From: Pullulanibacillus camelliae
GTDB taxonomy: Bacteria; Bacillota; Bacilli; Bacillales; Sporolactobacillaceae
Length of the DNA: 64,000 nt
Assembly (NCBI RefSeq): GCF_014642655.1
Contig: NZ_BMIR01000005.1
Location: forward strand, 133,450-197,449
Direction: 5' to 3'
Below are positions 53,819-64,000 of the stretch, in pieces. Position numbers and translations under genes: made by a program. The number at the start of each line of letters is the position of its first letter. Positions within the stretch are counted from its first letter, which is position 1. Below the pieces are notes generated by a model. It worked only from the letters and a program-made list of their open reading frames with translations. It did not search any database and was not told the origin of the DNA.

Positions 53819-55966
53819 ATGCGTTGTGATCATTGCAAACAAAACCCAGTAAGTGTGGAATGGACAATTCAAGTTAATGGAGAAAAGCAACAGCTTCATC
53901 TTTGTGAGGCGTGCTACCGTGAAATAAAAAATCAAACAAAGCAACCCCATCCGATTGGTTATTTCTCATTGGATGATTTCTTTAAAGGCTGGATGCAGCC
54001 TTCAATGGGGGCTGCGGCAGGGCAACAGGCACAGCCACATGTGCAAACTCAAGCTGGACAAGGCGGCAGAGGTGGATTGCTTGACGAATTAGGAAAAAAT
54101 ATCACTGAAGCAGCACGAGCAGGATTCGTCGACCCTGTGATCGGACGTGATAAGGAAGTCGAACGGGTTATTGAAACCTTAAATCGCCGCAATAAAAATA
54201 ATCCCGTTTTAATTGGGGAGCCTGGTGTAGGGAAAACAGCGATTGCTGAGGGACTAGCTCTTAAAATTATTGAAGGTACTGTCCCAAATAAGCTTAAAAA
54301 TAAAGAGATTTATTTACTTGATGTTTCATCTCTTGTTGCTGGGACAGGCATTCGTGGCCAATTTGAAGAACGGATGAAACAGCTAGTTAGTGAACTGCAA
54401 CAAAGAAAAAATGTGATTGTTTTTATTGATGAAATTCATCAAATTGTCGGAGCGGGTTCTGCGGAAGGCTCCTCCGATGCGGGCAACATTTTAAAACCCG
54501 CGCTCGCGCGTGGAGACATACAGCTAATCGGTGCGACGACGTTGAATGAATACCGAAAAATCGAAAAAGATGCAGCACTTGAGAGACGTTTCCAACCTGT
54601 CATGGTGAAAGAACCGACTTTAGCAGAATCTGAAGAAATTTTGAAAGGGCTGCGTACTAATTATGAAAAGTATCATCATGTACGCTACACAGATGAAGCC
54701 TTACGAGCATGTGTCACCTTATCCAATCGCTATATTCAAGATCGCTTCTTGCCTGATAAAGCCATCGACTTGATGGATGAAGCTGGCTCCAAGGTAAACT
54801 TACTCCATTCAGATAGTGATAGCGCATCGCTTCAAGCACAGCTAGAAGCGATTATCGCTGAAAAGGAATTAGCAACTCAGCGAGAAGATTATGAACGCGC
54901 CGCTGTCTTGCGCGATCAAGAAGTGAAATTGCAAGAGCAACTGCAGCAAGAGACGAGGGAGAACGATACCCAAGCTGTTGTTGATGTGGAAATGATAGAA
55001 AGCATTGTTGAAGGAAAAACGGGGATTCCAGTCAGCAAATTGCAAAAAGATGAGCAGAATAAAATGAAGCATTTGGCCGAGCGCTTAAGTGCAAAAGTCA
55101 TTGGTCAAGAAGAGGCCGTGCAAAAGGTTGCCAAAGCAATTCGCCGCAATCGTGCGGGCTTTAGAAGAAAGAATCGCCCCATTGGCTCCTTCCTGTTTGT
55201 TGGACCAACAGGTGTAGGAAAAACAGAGCTCTCGAAAACCCTAGCTGAAGAAATGTTTGGTGATCGAGAAGCTATGATTCGTCTCGATATGAGTGAATAT
55301 ATGGAGAAGCACTCGGTTTCTAAATTAATTGGTTCACCACCCGGCTATGTAGGACATGAGGAGGCAGGACAATTAACGGAACAAGTGCGGCGTAAACCTT
55401 ATAGTATCATCTTGTTGGATGAAATCGAAAAGGCCCATCCTGATGTGCAGCATATGTTTTTGCAAATTCTTGAAGATGGACGGTTGACTGATAGTCAAGG
55501 ACGGACCGTGAGCTTTAAGGATACGGTGATCATCATGACATCTAACGCAGGGTCAACGACTAAAAAAATCACCGTCGGATTTGGAGCGGATCAAGAGGCT
55601 GAACAACCAACCATTGTCCAAGGTTTACAGGATTATTTCCGTCCAGAATTCCTCAATCGCTTCGATGCAATTGTGTCATTCCGAGCACTTACTAAGGAGC
55701 ATCTTGTTAATATCGTTGATCTCATGCTCGATGAAGTGCGTGAGAGCATGCGTGAGCAAGGCATGACGATTGAGGTCACTGATCAGGCTAAAGCAAAATT
55801 AGCGGAGCTTGGTTATGACCCGGCCTTCGGTGCTCGTCCTCTTCGCAGAGTGATTGAAGAGCAGATTGAGGACGCTATTGCTGATCTTATGCTTGATAAA
55901 GAAAACATGAAACATGTTAGTGTTAATGTAGAAAATGATGCATTGACTTTAAAAGCAGATGCCTAA
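53819..55966 (+). CDS. clpE: ClpE ATPase, Clp protease regulatory subunit
   Basis: A 715-residue HSP100 ATPase that unfolds substrates and feeds ClpP. The N-terminus has the ClpE zinc finger with Cys3, Cys6, Cys29 and Cys32 (CDHC...CEAC). AAA module 1 has Walker [10 protein letters not shown] and Walker [11 protein letters not shown]; a UVR-type coiled coil ([24 protein letters not shown]) separates it from module 2 with GPTGVGKTE and [13 protein letters not shown], followed by a ClpB-type C-terminal domain. AAGGAGG precedes the ATG. Heat and protein stress should induce it through the two CtsR operators upstream. Confidence 0.96.
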   Translation: MRCDHCKQNPVSVEWTIQVNGEKQQLHLCEACYREIKNQTKQPHPIGYFSLDDFFKGWMQPSMGAAAGQQAQPHVQTQAGQGGRGGLLDELGKNITEAARAGFVDPVIGRDKEVERVIETLNRRNKNNPVLIGEPGVGKTAIAEGLALKIIEGTVPNKLKNKEIYLLDVSSLVAGTGIRGQFEERMKQLVSELQQRKNVIVFIDEIHQIVGAGSAEGSSDAGNILKPALARGDIQLIGATTLNEYRKIEKDAALERRFQPVMVKEPTLAESEEILKGLRTNYEKYHHVRYTDEALRACVTLSNRYIQDRFLPDKAIDLMDEAGSKVNLLHSDSDSASLQAQLEAIIAEKELATQREDYERAAVLRDQEVKLQEQLQQETRENDTQAVVDVEMIESIVEGKTGIPVSKLQKDEQNKMKHLAERLSAKVIGQEEAVQKVAKAIRRNRAGFRRKNRPIGSFLFVGPTGVGKTELSKTLAEEMFGDREAMIRLDMSEYMEKHSVSKLIGSPPGYVGHEEAGQLTEQVRRKPYSIILLDEIEKAHPDVQHMFLQILEDGRLTDSQGRTVSFKDTVIIMTSNAGSTTKKITVGFGADQEAEQPTIVQGLQDYFRPEFLNRFDAIVSFRALTKEHLVNIVDLMLDEVRESMREQGMTIEVTDQAKAKLAELGYDPAFGARPLRRVIEEQIEDAIADLMLDKENMKHVSVNVENDALTLKADA

Positions 55967-55982
55967 ATCTTATTCGTGCCTT

Positions 55983-56025
55983 GAGGATATCCCAAAGTCT
56001 TATCTTTGTGGATGTCCTCTTTTTT
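55983..56025 (+). terminator. Intrinsic terminator of clpE
   Basis: GAGGATATCC pairs with GGATGTCCTC around an 17-base loop, followed by TTTTTT. Repeat copy G starts immediately after. Confidence 0.75.
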
Positions 56026-56170
56026 ACATTATCTGAATGTATAACTCCGCTGACGCTTATAAAGGAAGAGAGTATAAGGCGGGCATTGACTTTCGCCTTC
56101 TAAGGCTTGCGGCACCCTAAGTGTGTGATTTGCAAAAATCACATTAGGAGTACCAGCAAAGCGGGCAAGA
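56025..56170 (+). repeat. Dispersed repeat, 5' module only (copy G)
   Basis: Starts TTATCTGAATGTATAAC and carries the conserved GCTTATAAAGGAAGAGAGTATAAGGCGGGC block, the hairpin TGTGATTTGCAAAAATCACA, and ends in a decayed GGGCAAGATAA. The whole 3' module is missing, which supports two separable units. (The block is quoted here by its start GCTTATAAAGG.). Confidence 0.75.
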
Positions 56171-56181
56171 TAAATTTTTCC

Positions 56182-56709
56182 TTATTTAAAAAAGACATCC
56201 TCTTTAGAAGCCGACGTATGACTACTGCCATTATCATGAATAGGCGTATCGATGTGATCGTTATCCTCAATAATACTTGTGGATTGTTTCACCTTATTGG
56301 ACCCTGTGAGTATACCAAGTCCATTATTGTATTTATTATGGGCGCGCCAGTCTCTTTGATTGTTGTCACCAAATGAGAGCGTAGCGTTTTGATGAAGCGC
56401 ATTGGCATTGATGTTATTTAAGTGTAGCGTCGTAGTATGAGGCAGGGAGTCCTTTTCAGCAGGGAGGCTCTGTTGTGTTCTCGTTTCATTGATGACGGTG
56501 TCCATGATGTCATTATCGATCACCATATTGAGTGAATGGGAGAGGGTGCTTGATCGCATCATACCTAGACCATTATTGATTTTTGTATGGGAGCGCCAAT
56601 GATGTGATTGATTGTTTCCAATAAATATGCCTGAGTTCATTTGAATGTTATTGACATTCAACCCAGCATATTCGATAGTCAAATCCAGATTCTCATCACA
56701 GATTTTCAA
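56182..56709 (-). CDS. GerPA/GerPF-like spore protein with two repeats
   Basis: A 175-residue polar protein with an internal duplication. Unit 1 (about 15-72) has NSGIFIGNNQ...WRSHTKINNGLG...DNDIMDT; unit 2 (about 95-155) has NATLSFGDNNQRDWRAHNKYNNGLG...EDNDHIDT. The NSGIF-x-G-N and N-x-G-x-G pattern is like small Bacillus GerPA/GerPF-related proteins linked to spore coat and germination, but this is from memory. It starts with TTG behind AAAGGTGG about ten bases away; no ATG fits. The C-terminal end overlaps decayed repeat copy G's flank. Function not established. Confidence 0.6.
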   Translation of the reverse strand: MKICDENLDLTIEYAGLNVNNIQMNSGIFIGNNQSHHWRSHTKINNGLGMMRSSTLSHSLNMVIDNDIMDTVINETRTQQSLPAEKDSLPHTTTLHLNNINANALHQNATLSFGDNNQRDWRAHNKYNNGLGILTGSNKVKQSTSIIEDNDHIDTPIHDNGSSHTSASKEDVFFK

Positions 56710-56776
56710 AGGGGGGACGCCACCTTTCTGGGCTTTTTACTCTAAGTTATGTAAAGCGAGGGAGGGATGAGTCTGT

Positions 56777-57349
56777 CTAAAGCAATTTTTTCATCGTATG
56801 AATATTGAGTAAAGTGGTGACAACGCCGACAGAACACACAATGATGCCAGATAATATTAAATTAATGCCAATGATTTTATACCCTGTAACCAAAATGAGT
56901 GCATCAATTACTAAAATAATCAGGCCGACATTTATTGATAATTTTTGAGCGATAAATTGAGCCAGTAAATCCAGTCCGCCTGTTGTTACATTGAATCTGA
57001 GTAATATGCCAATGCCTAATCCGACAAAAAGGCCACCAAGAATAGCGCTCAAGAGTATAGGAAGATGGACCAGGTGATTGAGAGGAGCACAGATATCAAT
57101 AAAGAAGCTGGAAACAAGTAAACCGTGGAGGCTGTTATAAAAAATAGGACGAAAATACAGCCACGCCAGTAGATAAATGGGAAGGCTTAACAAACAAATC
57201 GTCAGTCCTGTTTGATAGCCCCACAAATATTTAACAATTAAGCTCAATCCAATCATGCCGCCATCTAAGAGATGATAGGGAATGATAAAAGCGTTAATAC
57301 CAATGGCAAGGGATAGACTTCCTATGAGAACACAACAGACCTTTTTCAA
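56777..57349 (-). CDS. YitT-family membrane protein
   Basis: A 190-residue membrane protein with about five helices, of the YitT/DUF161 family, without the soluble DUF2179 domain found in larger members. Typical blocks are AIGINAFIIPYHLLDGGMIGLSLIVKYLWG, RPIFYNSLHGLLVSSFFIDI and GIGILLRFNVTTGGLDLLAQFIA. Role unknown; a small-molecule channel or transporter is often guessed. TTG at 57349 is chosen since GGGGGG lies seven bases upstream; the frame can be extended to 57424 without a site. Confidence 0.82.
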   Translation of the reverse strand: MKKVCCVLIGSLSLAIGINAFIIPYHLLDGGMIGLSLIVKYLWGYQTGLTICLLSLPIYLLAWLYFRPIFYNSLHGLLVSSFFIDICAPLNHLVHLPILLSAILGGLFVGLGIGILLRFNVTTGGLDLLAQFIAQKLSINVGLIILVIDALILVTGYKIIGINLILSGIIVCSVGVVTTLLNIHTMKKLL

Positions 57350-57424
57350 TATGATCCCCCCAATCACTGTCCTTTCTTTTATATAAAGGTATGTCCTAAA
57401 AATTAGTAATATGAAAAGTGCCAA

Positions 57425-57670
57425 TCCGAAGTCAGAGCAGCTCCTGACTCAAAAAGGTCAATGCAACAGTAGATTCGGCTAATGAAAGGCGAGCAATAGC
57501 TACTTTTTATTGAATAATCAAAGAGCGTTTGGAACAAATGGGAAGGGGATTTAGCAAAATAGCTATTCTTGTATAGGGGAGGGACATAGTCCCCTCAGAC
57601 AGTGATGCAGTCAACCTAATTAATAGTGAATGAATCTTACAATGGTACAACATGAGATTATTTGGTATTC
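57425..57670. other. Intergenic region upstream of yumC
   Basis: About 245 bases with no gene. A stem AGGGGAGGGACA/TAGTCCCCT lies at about 57575-57596. Nothing else is recognised apart from the promoter/operator listed separately. Confidence 0.35.
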
Positions 57671-57697
57671 TATAATATAAATGAGAAACTTTCTCAT
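57671..57697 (+). promoter_or_regulatory. Fur-like operator before yumC
   Basis: ATGAGAAA-C-TTTCTCAT (57681-57697) is a perfect 8-1-8 palindrome just after a TATAAT element (57671-57676). Its 7-1-7 core TGAGAAA-C-TTTCTCA matches the Fur box TGATAAT-N-ATTATCA at 5 of 7 positions in each half. The S. aureus relative IruO is Fur controlled, which supports iron regulation. Confidence 0.55.
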
Positions 57698-57800
57698 GTG
57701 AAATGCTTTTCTCTTTTCCAACTCTTGTTATAATAGAAAGGAAATCGTGAAGCTGTCTTTGAGCTGAGCTCAGAGTGAATTTATAAAAGGAGCTGTCCTT

Positions 57801-58805
57801 ATGTCTCAAGAAAATGAACAATTTGATGTCACAATTATTGGTGGTGGCCCTACAGGACTATTCACTGCTTTTTATAGTGGGTTACGTCAAATGAAGACAA
57901 AGATCATAGAAAGTATGCCACAATTAGGTGGCCAATTAGCAGCGTTGTATCCAGAAAAAATCATTTATGATGTGGCGGGGTTTCCAGAAATTAAAGCGCA
58001 AGCCCTAGTTAATCAGCTGGTTAAACAAGCCGAACGCTTTGAACCCACCATTGTCCTAGGACAATCTGTTGAAAAGCTTACGCGCAATGATGATGGAACG
58101 CTCACGCTTACAGCGGATAATGGCGAGGTACATCAGACCAAAACAGTGATTATTACAGCGGGTGTTGGTGCCTTCCAGCCAAGAAGATTGGATGCTGAGA
58201 ATGCAGATGAGTATGAAGGCAAAAACCTTCACTATTTTGTGACGGACTTAAATCAGTTTGCTGGACGCAAGGTATTGATCTCTGGAGGCGGAGACTCAGC
58301 GGTTGACTGGTCCAATATGCTGGAGCCAATTGCTGAGAAGGTCACGCTCGTTCATCGCCGTGATAAATTCAGAGCCCATGAGCGCAGTGTCGAACAGCTT
58401 ATGAACTCTCGTGTCGATGTTAAAACTCCATATATCGTTAGCGAATTCGTAGGAAATGAGGAAGGGATTCTTGAAGTCATCCTGAAAGAGCCAAAAGGGG
58501 ATGTAACGGTAGCCGTGCCGGTAGATGATGTGATTGTTAACCATGGGTTTATCTCCGCGCTTGGTCCTATCAAAGAATGGGGATTAGAGATTGAGAAAAA
58601 CTCCATTGTTGTGAATACCAAGATGGAAACGAATATTGAAGGCGTTTATGCCGCTGGAGATGTTACAACCTATCCAGGAAAAGTTAATTTGATTGCGACT
58701 GGCTTTGGCGAAGGTCCGACTGCCGTTAACAATGCGAAATCCTACATGGATCCGAAGGCAAGAACACAGCCCATGCACAGTACAGCAATGTTTGATAATA
58801 AATAA
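57801..58805 (+). CDS. yumC: Ferredoxin/flavodoxin-NADP+ reductase, YumC/IruO type
   Basis: A 334-residue thioredoxin-reductase-like flavoprotein without the redox CxxC. FAD motif GGGPTG (14-19), NADPH motif [10 protein letters not shown], and the C-terminal FAD contact [27 protein letters not shown] match B. subtilis YumC. It moves electrons between NADPH and ferredoxin or flavodoxin; the staphylococcal relative IruO supports heme-iron release. AAAGGAG precedes the ATG. A Fur-like palindrome lies about 105 bases upstream. Confidence 0.92.
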   Translation: MSQENEQFDVTIIGGGPTGLFTAFYSGLRQMKTKIIESMPQLGGQLAALYPEKIIYDVAGFPEIKAQALVNQLVKQAERFEPTIVLGQSVEKLTRNDDGTLTLTADNGEVHQTKTVIITAGVGAFQPRRLDAENADEYEGKNLHYFVTDLNQFAGRKVLISGGGDSAVDWSNMLEPIAEKVTLVHRRDKFRAHERSVEQLMNSRVDVKTPYIVSEFVGNEEGILEVILKEPKGDVTVAVPVDDVIVNHGFISALGPIKEWGLEIEKNSIVVNTKMETNIEGVYAAGDVTTYPGKVNLIATGFGEGPTAVNNAKSYMDPKARTQPMHSTAMFDNK

Positions 58806-59026
58806 TTATAATAGTAGAAAATAAAACAAACATACTTAAATCTGAAGCAGCTCAGTCTATCCTCCAGAGGCAAAATTCTAGAGGCTGATCGCGCTTTCTT
58901 TCACTTCTCACAATAACTCTAAAAAGAAAAATAGTGGGTAAAGTCATCGATCGGCGGCTTTATCCACTATTTTTTAGTGAGCAGCTTTTTGGCGGTTGGT
59001 GCAAAGCTGTGGGTGAGCACACCTTA

Positions 59027-59929
59027 TTAAAGTCCAAAGCGCGAGAGGCGGTTATAGAAATCACGAAGGAATTGATGAAGCAAAGCCTCAGATGGTGCGA
59101 GTGCCCTGTGCCTGGGTGTTATCACTCCAACGCTACGGTAGATTTCCGGGTCGCTGATTTTCACTTTGACTAATTCTGGCGGGAGATCGGTGAGGGCTTG
59201 TTCTGGGAGCAAGGCAACGCCGAATCCAGCAATGACGAGAGACTTGATTGTGTCGATATCTTCGCCTTCAAAAGCAAATTTTGGTGTCATTCCTGCTTGT
59301 GTACAGGCCTCTTGAACGATATCATAAAGAGGAAGTCCGGGACGATAGGATACAAAGGTTTCATCACGCAATTGATCCAAACGAATTTGGTGTTGATGGG
59401 CTGCTTCATGGTGAGCGGGAAGAACGGCCATGAGGTGCTCACGATAAAAGATATCCCCCTTTACTGTTGGATGCTCCATTGGTACTGGAGCGGCAAAAGC
59501 AATTTCTGAACCCCCTCTTTCAATTAAATCAATCAAATAGTTTAAGGACCCTTGATGAAGTTGAAAGGTGATGTTCGGATGCTCTTCTCTAAATTGGGCT
59601 AGGACCAATGAGAGCGTTTGAACGGACAGGCTAGCAACGAAGCCTAGACGAATAACGCCTTGATCAGGATTTAAGTGCTCCCTAATTTTTTGCTTAGCAT
59701 GTTCGATCTCGGCCACTGCGCGTTCAGCATGATCTAAAAATAAACGACCGATATTGGTGAGCTTGACATTTCGGCCTTCACGATTAAAAAGCGGCACGCC
59801 AAGCTCTGCTTCTAATAATCCAATCTGGCGACTGACAGCAGATTGCGCGACGTGTAGGCGTGTCGCAGCTTCTGTCACATGCTCCGTTTTCGCTACCTCG
59901 ATAAAGTATAAAATTTGCCTCATTTCCAT
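59027..59929 (-). CDS. gltC: LysR-family regulator GltC
   Basis: A 300-residue LysR regulator: winged helix (1-60; MEMRQILYFIEVAKTEHVTEAATRLHVAQSAVSRQIGLLEAELG), linker helix, then an effector-binding domain (about 90-295) with EGEDIDTIKSLVIAGFGVALLPE. The protein matches B. subtilis GltC, which activates gltAB and answers glutamate/2-oxoglutarate through its effector domain. It is divergent from gltA with the GltC box between. GGAG lies nine bases before the ATG. Confidence 0.9.
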   Translation of the reverse strand: MEMRQILYFIEVAKTEHVTEAATRLHVAQSAVSRQIGLLEAELGVPLFNREGRNVKLTNIGRLFLDHAERAVAEIEHAKQKIREHLNPDQGVIRLGFVASLSVQTLSLVLAQFREEHPNITFQLHQGSLNYLIDLIERGGSEIAFAAPVPMEHPTVKGDIFYREHLMAVLPAHHEAAHQHQIRLDQLRDETFVSYRPGLPLYDIVQEACTQAGMTPKFAFEGEDIDTIKSLVIAGFGVALLPEQALTDLPPELVKVKISDPEIYRSVGVITPRHRALAPSEALLHQFLRDFYNRLSRFGL

Positions 59930-59954
59930 TGGGAAAATCTCCTAAAAATAATTA

Positions 59955-59969
59955 TTCTCATTTTGAGAT
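59955..59969. promoter_or_regulatory. GltC box
   Basis: TTCTCATTTTGAGAT contains the dyad TCTCA-TTT-TGAGA and differs by one base from the B. subtilis GltC box I (ATCTCATTTTGAGAT, from memory). It lies 25 bases from the gltC start codon and about 22 bases upstream of the gltA -35 region. Confidence 0.75.
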
Positions 59970-59990
59970 GATTAATATATTAATTATATA

Positions 59991-60019
59991 TTGTTTAGAA
60001 TGATTATTGAAGATAAAAT
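59991..60019 (+). promoter_or_regulatory. gltA promoter
   Basis: TTGTTT (59991-59996), 17 bases, TAAAAT (60014-60019). The weak -35 box fits a promoter that needs the GltC activator bound just upstream. Confidence 0.6.
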
Positions 60020-60075
60020 TTATAATAACACTATATTTCTGATAACGTTGAAAAATATGTTGGGGGGAAAGGGTA

Positions 60076-63000
60076 ATGCAGCAGACAGGTTTATACCATC
60101 CATCTTTTGAACACGATGCTTGTGGCATTGGATTTATTGCCAATATAAAGGGAGCCCCCTCCCATGAAATTATAAATGATTCCATTGAAATGTTGCATCG
60201 ACTAGATCACCGCGCTGGTTATACAGATGATACAAGCGATGGAGCGGGCATCCTTGTACAAATTCCGCATGCTTACTTTAAGCGTGTTAAAGCATTCCAA
60301 CTGCCTGAAAAAGGGAATTACGGGGTAGGCATGTTTTTTTTGCCTCAAGAACCAGCTCGGCGTAGCAAAGTAGAGCAACTCATTAAAAGAGTGGTCATCT
60401 CTTCACCATTAAAATGGTTAGGCTGGAGAGAGGTTCCTGTCAATCCAGCATTTCTTGGAGAGAAGGCTAAAAAAACGGAACCTGTTATCAAGCAATTGTT
60501 TGTCGCCAAGCAAGGAGAGGTGGATGCGCTCACCTTTGACCGGCAGCTCTTTGTTTTAAGAAAGTCCATCGAAAAACAAACGCAGGACATCCCTGGCTTT
60601 TACATTGCCAGCTTATCTTCACAAACGATGGTCTATAAAGGGTTATTAAAGCCGAAGGAGCTTCCTGCTTATTATGAGGATTTAGCAGATGACGCCTTTG
60701 CCTCTGCCTTTGGATTGGTGCATGCACGTTACAGCACGAATACGGATCCGACATGGGAGCGTGCTCATCCGTACCGCTATCTTGTTCATAACGGTGAGAT
60801 TAATACGTTGCGTGGCAACATCAACGCAATGAAAGCACGTGAAGGTAAAATGGCATCAGAGGTCTTTGGGGTTCCCCTACGCACGCTATTGCCGATTATC
60901 GACGAACGCGGCAGTGATTCAGTGGCACTTGATAATGCATTAGAATTTTTAACACTGAGTGGACGGTCATTGGCCAATGCGGCTACCATGCTTGTTCCCG
61001 ATCCGTGGGAAAAACAACAGAAGATGGATGAATCCATTCGCAATTACTATAAATATCACAGTCAGTTTATGGAGCCATGGGACGGACCAATGGCCCTCTC
61101 ATTTACAAATGGTCGAGAAATCGGTGCACTGTTAGACCGCAATGGATTAAGGCCAGGACGCTATATCTTGACTGATGAAGATAAGCTTGTCTTTTCATCA
61201 GAATTTGGGGTCATCGATGTCCCTGATGAAAAAATCAAAGTAAAGAAAAATCTAAGCCCTGGAGAGGTGCTGTGGATCAATCTTGAAGAAGGTCGTATCG
61301 TCCCTAACGATGAATTAAAACGTCAGCTTGCCGCTGAACGTCCTTACGGGAAATGGCTTGCGCAAAAACGTGTCACCTTAAATGGGATTGAAGCGAATTT
61401 TGAGGAAACCCATATAAAGCCTTTGTTTAGTGCTGAACAAAGAAAACGGCTTCAAAGGCTCTTCGGCTATACTCATGAAGAATTGACGAAAATGATTATG
61501 CCAATGGTAACAGAAGGCAAGGATCCTATTGGTTCTATGGGCATGGATACGCCTTTGGCGGTACTTTCAAATCAACCGCAGCTTTTGTACAACTATTTCA
61601 AGCAGCTCTTTGCCCAGGTGACGAATCCGGCTATAGATGCCATTCGTGAAGAGTCGGTCACCTCTACCCTAACATGGTTAGGGGCTGAAGATAACATTCT
61701 CGATTTAAATTCTGAAGGGACAGGGCAGATTCAACTCTTCTCGCCAATTGTCAATACGCATGATTTGCAAAAGCTCATCGCCAATAATAGCTATAAAACA
61801 TTTTATGCTAAAGCTGTCTTTGAGGCTAATGGTGAGCCAGGGGCGCTTGAAGAAGGATTAGAAAGATTATTTGAAGCGATTGATAAAGCGATCAAGAGCG
61901 GGGCGGAATATATCGTGATTTCAGATACAGAGGTGAATGAGGCGCTTGCACCGATTCCTGCATTACTAGCGGTGTCTGGCTTGCACCATCACCTTATCCG
62001 CAATAGAACACGAAGCAATGTCAGTATTATTGTGGATACTGGTGAAGCACGTGATGTCCATCACATGGCCGCTTTAATAAGCTTTGGTGCGGATGTCATT
62101 CATCCCAAACTGGGTATTGAAACCATTAAAGGACTTATCGAGGAACACTATCTAAAAAATTGGGACCCTAACGAAGCGATTGAAACCTATATAAACACAT
62201 TGACAAGCGGAATGGTCAAGGTCATGTCTAAGCTTGGCATCTCCACTGTTCAAAGCTATCGAGGCGCTCAGATGTTCGAAGCACTTGGTATTTCTGATGC
62301 CGTGATTGAACGCTATTTCCCCGGAACGGCTTCACAAATTGGGGGCATAGGTCTTGATGTTATGGCTCAAGAAACACTCATGCGTCATGCCAAAGCCTTT
62401 AACGCTGTTGATAAGACATTGGATGCAGGCAGTCAGTTTCAATATCGTCACGGCGGAGAATACCATAAAATCAACGCTAAAACGGTCTATTCCTTGCAAC
62501 AATCTGCTAGACAAAATGATTATACGCTCTATAAAACCTATTCAGAACTGGCGAATCGTGAGGCGCTCACTTCAATACGTGATCTTTTACAGTTCAAGAA
62601 TGTGAGACCAGCTGTTCCTCTGGAGGAAGTGGAATCCGTAGAATCGATTTGTCGTCGTTTTAAGACTGGAGCAATGTCCTTCGGTTCGATCAGTCAAGAG
62701 GCACACGAGGCTCTGGCGATTGCCATGAATAGAATCGGTGGTAAAAGCAATAGCGGTGAGGGTGGCGAAGATCCAAAGCGTTATAAGCTAGACAATAATG
62801 GCGATAGTCGTCGAAGTGCGATCAAGCAGGTGGCTTCGGGACGATTCGGTGTAACAAGCTATTATTTAGCTAATGCTGACGAAATTCAAATTAAGTTAGC
62901 CCAAGGGGCGAAGCCAGGAGAGGGTGGACATCTTCCCGGTAAGAAGGTCTATCCTTGGATCGCGGAAGTAAGGGGGTCGACGCCAGGTGTCGGCTTAATT

Positions 63001-64000
63001 TCACCACCTCCTCATCATGATATTTATTCAATCGAGGACCTTGCACAATTAATTTATGACTTAAAGCATGCGAATCCAAGTGCGCGCATTAATGTGAAAC
63101 TTGTCTCAAAGGCAGGTGTGGGGACCATTGCTGCCGGGGTTGCAAAAGGTCTTGCGGATGTCATTTTAATCAGTGGTGCTGATGGTGGCACAGGGGCATC
63201 GCCAAAATCAAGCATTCAGCATGCCGGATTGCCTTGGGAGCTTGGCCTTGTTGAAGCACATCAAACTTTATTGCTAAATGGCTTGCGCGATCGTGTCGTG
63301 CTTGAAACAGATGGTAAATTAATGACGGGGCGCGACGTGGTCATGGCAGCCTTGCTAGGAGCGGAAGAATACGGATTTTCAACGGCACCGCTTGTGGTTC
63401 TAGGCTGCGTGATGATGCGGGTTTGCCAATCTAACACCTGTCCGGTTGGCATCGCCACACAAGATCCAGAGCTGCGGAAACGCTTTGTTGGAGAACCAGA
63501 GCACGTGGTCAACTTTATGCAGTTTGTCGCTCAGGAAACGCGTGAAATCATGGCTGAACTCGGTTTTAGAACCATTGATGAAATGATTGGCCGCACGGAT
63601 CTATTGGCGATTCATGAACAGGTAAAAACGCATTGGAAGGCTAAATATCTTGATCTTTCTAAGCTATTAACCGTCGTTGAGCCTACGTCATCTAGTGGAA
63701 GCTACAAGCAGCGAGAGCAAGATCATAAATTAGAAGAGTCGATGGATATGCGCCAGCTGTTGCAGGATTGTCAGCCTGCTTTAGAGAATGGAAAGCGCGT
63801 TTCGCTCTCTTATCCTATTGCTAATACGGATCGAGCCGTCACGGCAATATTGGGTCATGAAATTTCTAAGAAATATGGAGCCGAAGGGTTACCAGAAGAT
63901 ACGATTCAGCTTCATTTTCGTGGGTCAGCTGGCCAAAGCTTTGGTGCCTTTGCACCCAAAGGCGTGACATTGAATTTAGAAGGTGACGCCAACGATTATA
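60076..64000 (+). CDS. gltA: Glutamate synthase large subunit (3' end outside window)
   Basis: An open frame of 1308 codons that runs off the window; full GltA is about 1520 residues. It makes glutamate from glutamine and 2-oxoglutarate. Start [19 protein letters not shown]: Cys16 is the glutaminase nucleophile after removal of the propeptide. ARYSTNT and [11 protein letters not shown] lie in the amidotransferase domain. The FMN synthase part has [28 protein letters not shown] and [10 protein letters not shown], and the 3Fe-4S cysteines lie in [24 protein letters not shown] precedes the ATG. GltC next door is the expected activator. Confidence 0.96.
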   Translation, partial: MQQTGLYHPSFEHDACGIGFIANIKGAPSHEIINDSIEMLHRLDHRAGYTDDTSDGAGILVQIPHAYFKRVKAFQLPEKGNYGVGMFFLPQEPARRSKVEQLIKRVVISSPLKWLGWREVPVNPAFLGEKAKKTEPVIKQLFVAKQGEVDALTFDRQLFVLRKSIEKQTQDIPGFYIASLSSQTMVYKGLLKPKELPAYYEDLADDAFASAFGLVHARYSTNTDPTWERAHPYRYLVHNGEINTLRGNINAMKAREGKMASEVFGVPLRTLLPIIDERGSDSVALDNALEFLTLSGRSLANAATMLVPDPWEKQQKMDESIRNYYKYHSQFMEPWDGPMALSFTNGREIGALLDRNGLRPGRYILTDEDKLVFSSEFGVIDVPDEKIKVKKNLSPGEVLWINLEEGRIVPNDELKRQLAAERPYGKWLAQKRVTLNGIEANFEETHIKPLFSAEQRKRLQRLFGYTHEELTKMIMPMVTEGKDPIGSMGMDTPLAVLSNQPQLLYNYFKQLFAQVTNPAIDAIREESVTSTLTWLGAEDNILDLNSEGTGQIQLFSPIVNTHDLQKLIANNSYKTFYAKAVFEANGEPGALEEGLERLFEAIDKAIKSGAEYIVISDTEVNEALAPIPALLAVSGLHHHLIRNRTRSNVSIIVDTGEARDVHHMAALISFGADVIHPKLGIETIKGLIEEHYLKNWDPNEAIETYINTLTSGMVKVMSKLGISTVQSYRGAQMFEALGISDAVIERYFPGTASQIGGIGLDVMAQETLMRHAKAFNAVDKTLDAGSQFQYRHGGEYHKINAKTVYSLQQSARQNDYTLYKTYSELANREALTSIRDLLQFKNVRPAVPLEEVESVESICRRFKTGAMSFGSISQEAHEALAIAMNRIGGKSNSGEGGEDPKRYKLDNNGDSRRSAIKQVASGRFGVTSYYLANADEIQIKLAQGAKPGEGGHLPGKKVYPWIAEVRGSTPGVGLISPPPHHDIYSIEDLAQLIYDLKHANPSARINVKLVSKAGVGTIAAGVAKGLADVILISGADGGTGASPKSSIQHAGLPWELGLVEAHQTLLLNGLRDRVVLETDGKLMTGRDVVMAALLGAEEYGFSTAPLVVLGCVMMRVCQSNTCPVGIATQDPELRKRFVGEPEHVVNFMQFVAQETREIMAELGFRTIDEMIGRTDLLAIHEQVKTHWKAKYLDLSKLLTVVEPTSSSGSYKQREQDHKLEESMDMRQLLQDCQPALENGKRVSLSYPIANTDRAVTAILGHEISKKYGAEGLPEDTIQLHFRGSAGQSFGAFAPKGVTLNLEGDANDY

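Overview
The window looks like chromosomal DNA of a low-to-moderate GC, spore-forming member of the Bacillales. Supporting signs are a YunB sporulation protein, a KatX-type catalase, a GerPA/GerPF-like spore protein, lipoteichoic acid synthase, a SAM-I riboswitch, CtsR boxes, a GltC/gltA pair, a yjlC-ndh pair and a FixL/Fnr/NreC-like oxygen-sensing group. I cannot name the species. Most of the window is housekeeping DNA. No complete mobile element, prophage or defence operon is visible, and no tRNA or rRNA was found.

Layout. 1-500: non-coding, with one solitary type I-C CRISPR repeat at 112-143 and no cas gene in the window. 500-6700: Fnr with a C-terminal Fe-S cysteine set, an NreC-like response regulator, a soluble hybrid kinase with a FixL-like PAS domain, lactate dehydrogenase with a perfect FNR box, and an HxlR regulator. 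7000-10300: YceI protein and an amino-acid ABC importer (lipoprotein, permease, ATPase). 10300-12050: type II NADH dehydrogenase with its DUF1641 partner. 12650-16200: methylcitrate cycle operon prpC-prpD-prpB with a cre-like site. 16800-19400: YrvL-like membrane protein, SAM-I riboswitch with metC, and a LOG-family gene. 19900-24900: PerR with a palindromic operator, catalase katA, a second catalase and a beta-carbonic anhydrase. 25400-27700: membrane-anchored thioredoxin-like protein and an amine oxidase.

27800-34650: phosphate starvation locus pstS-pstC-pstA-pstB1-pstB2-phoP-phoR behind an 11-bp phased PhoP box array. 34700-42600: DinB-like protein, WYL regulator, EcsC protein, DUF4004 protein with a bactofilin, and two DHA2 drug exporters, one with a MarR regulator. 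43100-48100: lipoteichoic acid synthase, NadE with an altered ATP-pyrophosphatase motif, and a large YkoS-like membrane protein. 48200-49610: an ECF sigma factor coupled to a ClpP paralogue. 49619-50408: a decayed IS1182-like element. 50400-64000: YkoP-like protein, an Lgt-like protein lacking key residues, YunB, ClpE under two CtsR boxes, a GerPA/GerPF-like protein, a YitT membrane protein, ferredoxin-NADP reductase behind a Fur-like box, GltC, and the 5' 1308 codons of gltA, which runs off the window.

The most unusual layer is a dispersed non-coding repeat family. It has at least eight full or partial copies between genes, is modular, and carries several predicted hairpins, at least one with a compensatory change. 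The other leads are the lone CRISPR repeat, the possible heme-PAS oxygen-sensing cluster, the sigma factor/ClpP pair, and enzymes with substituted active-site motifs.
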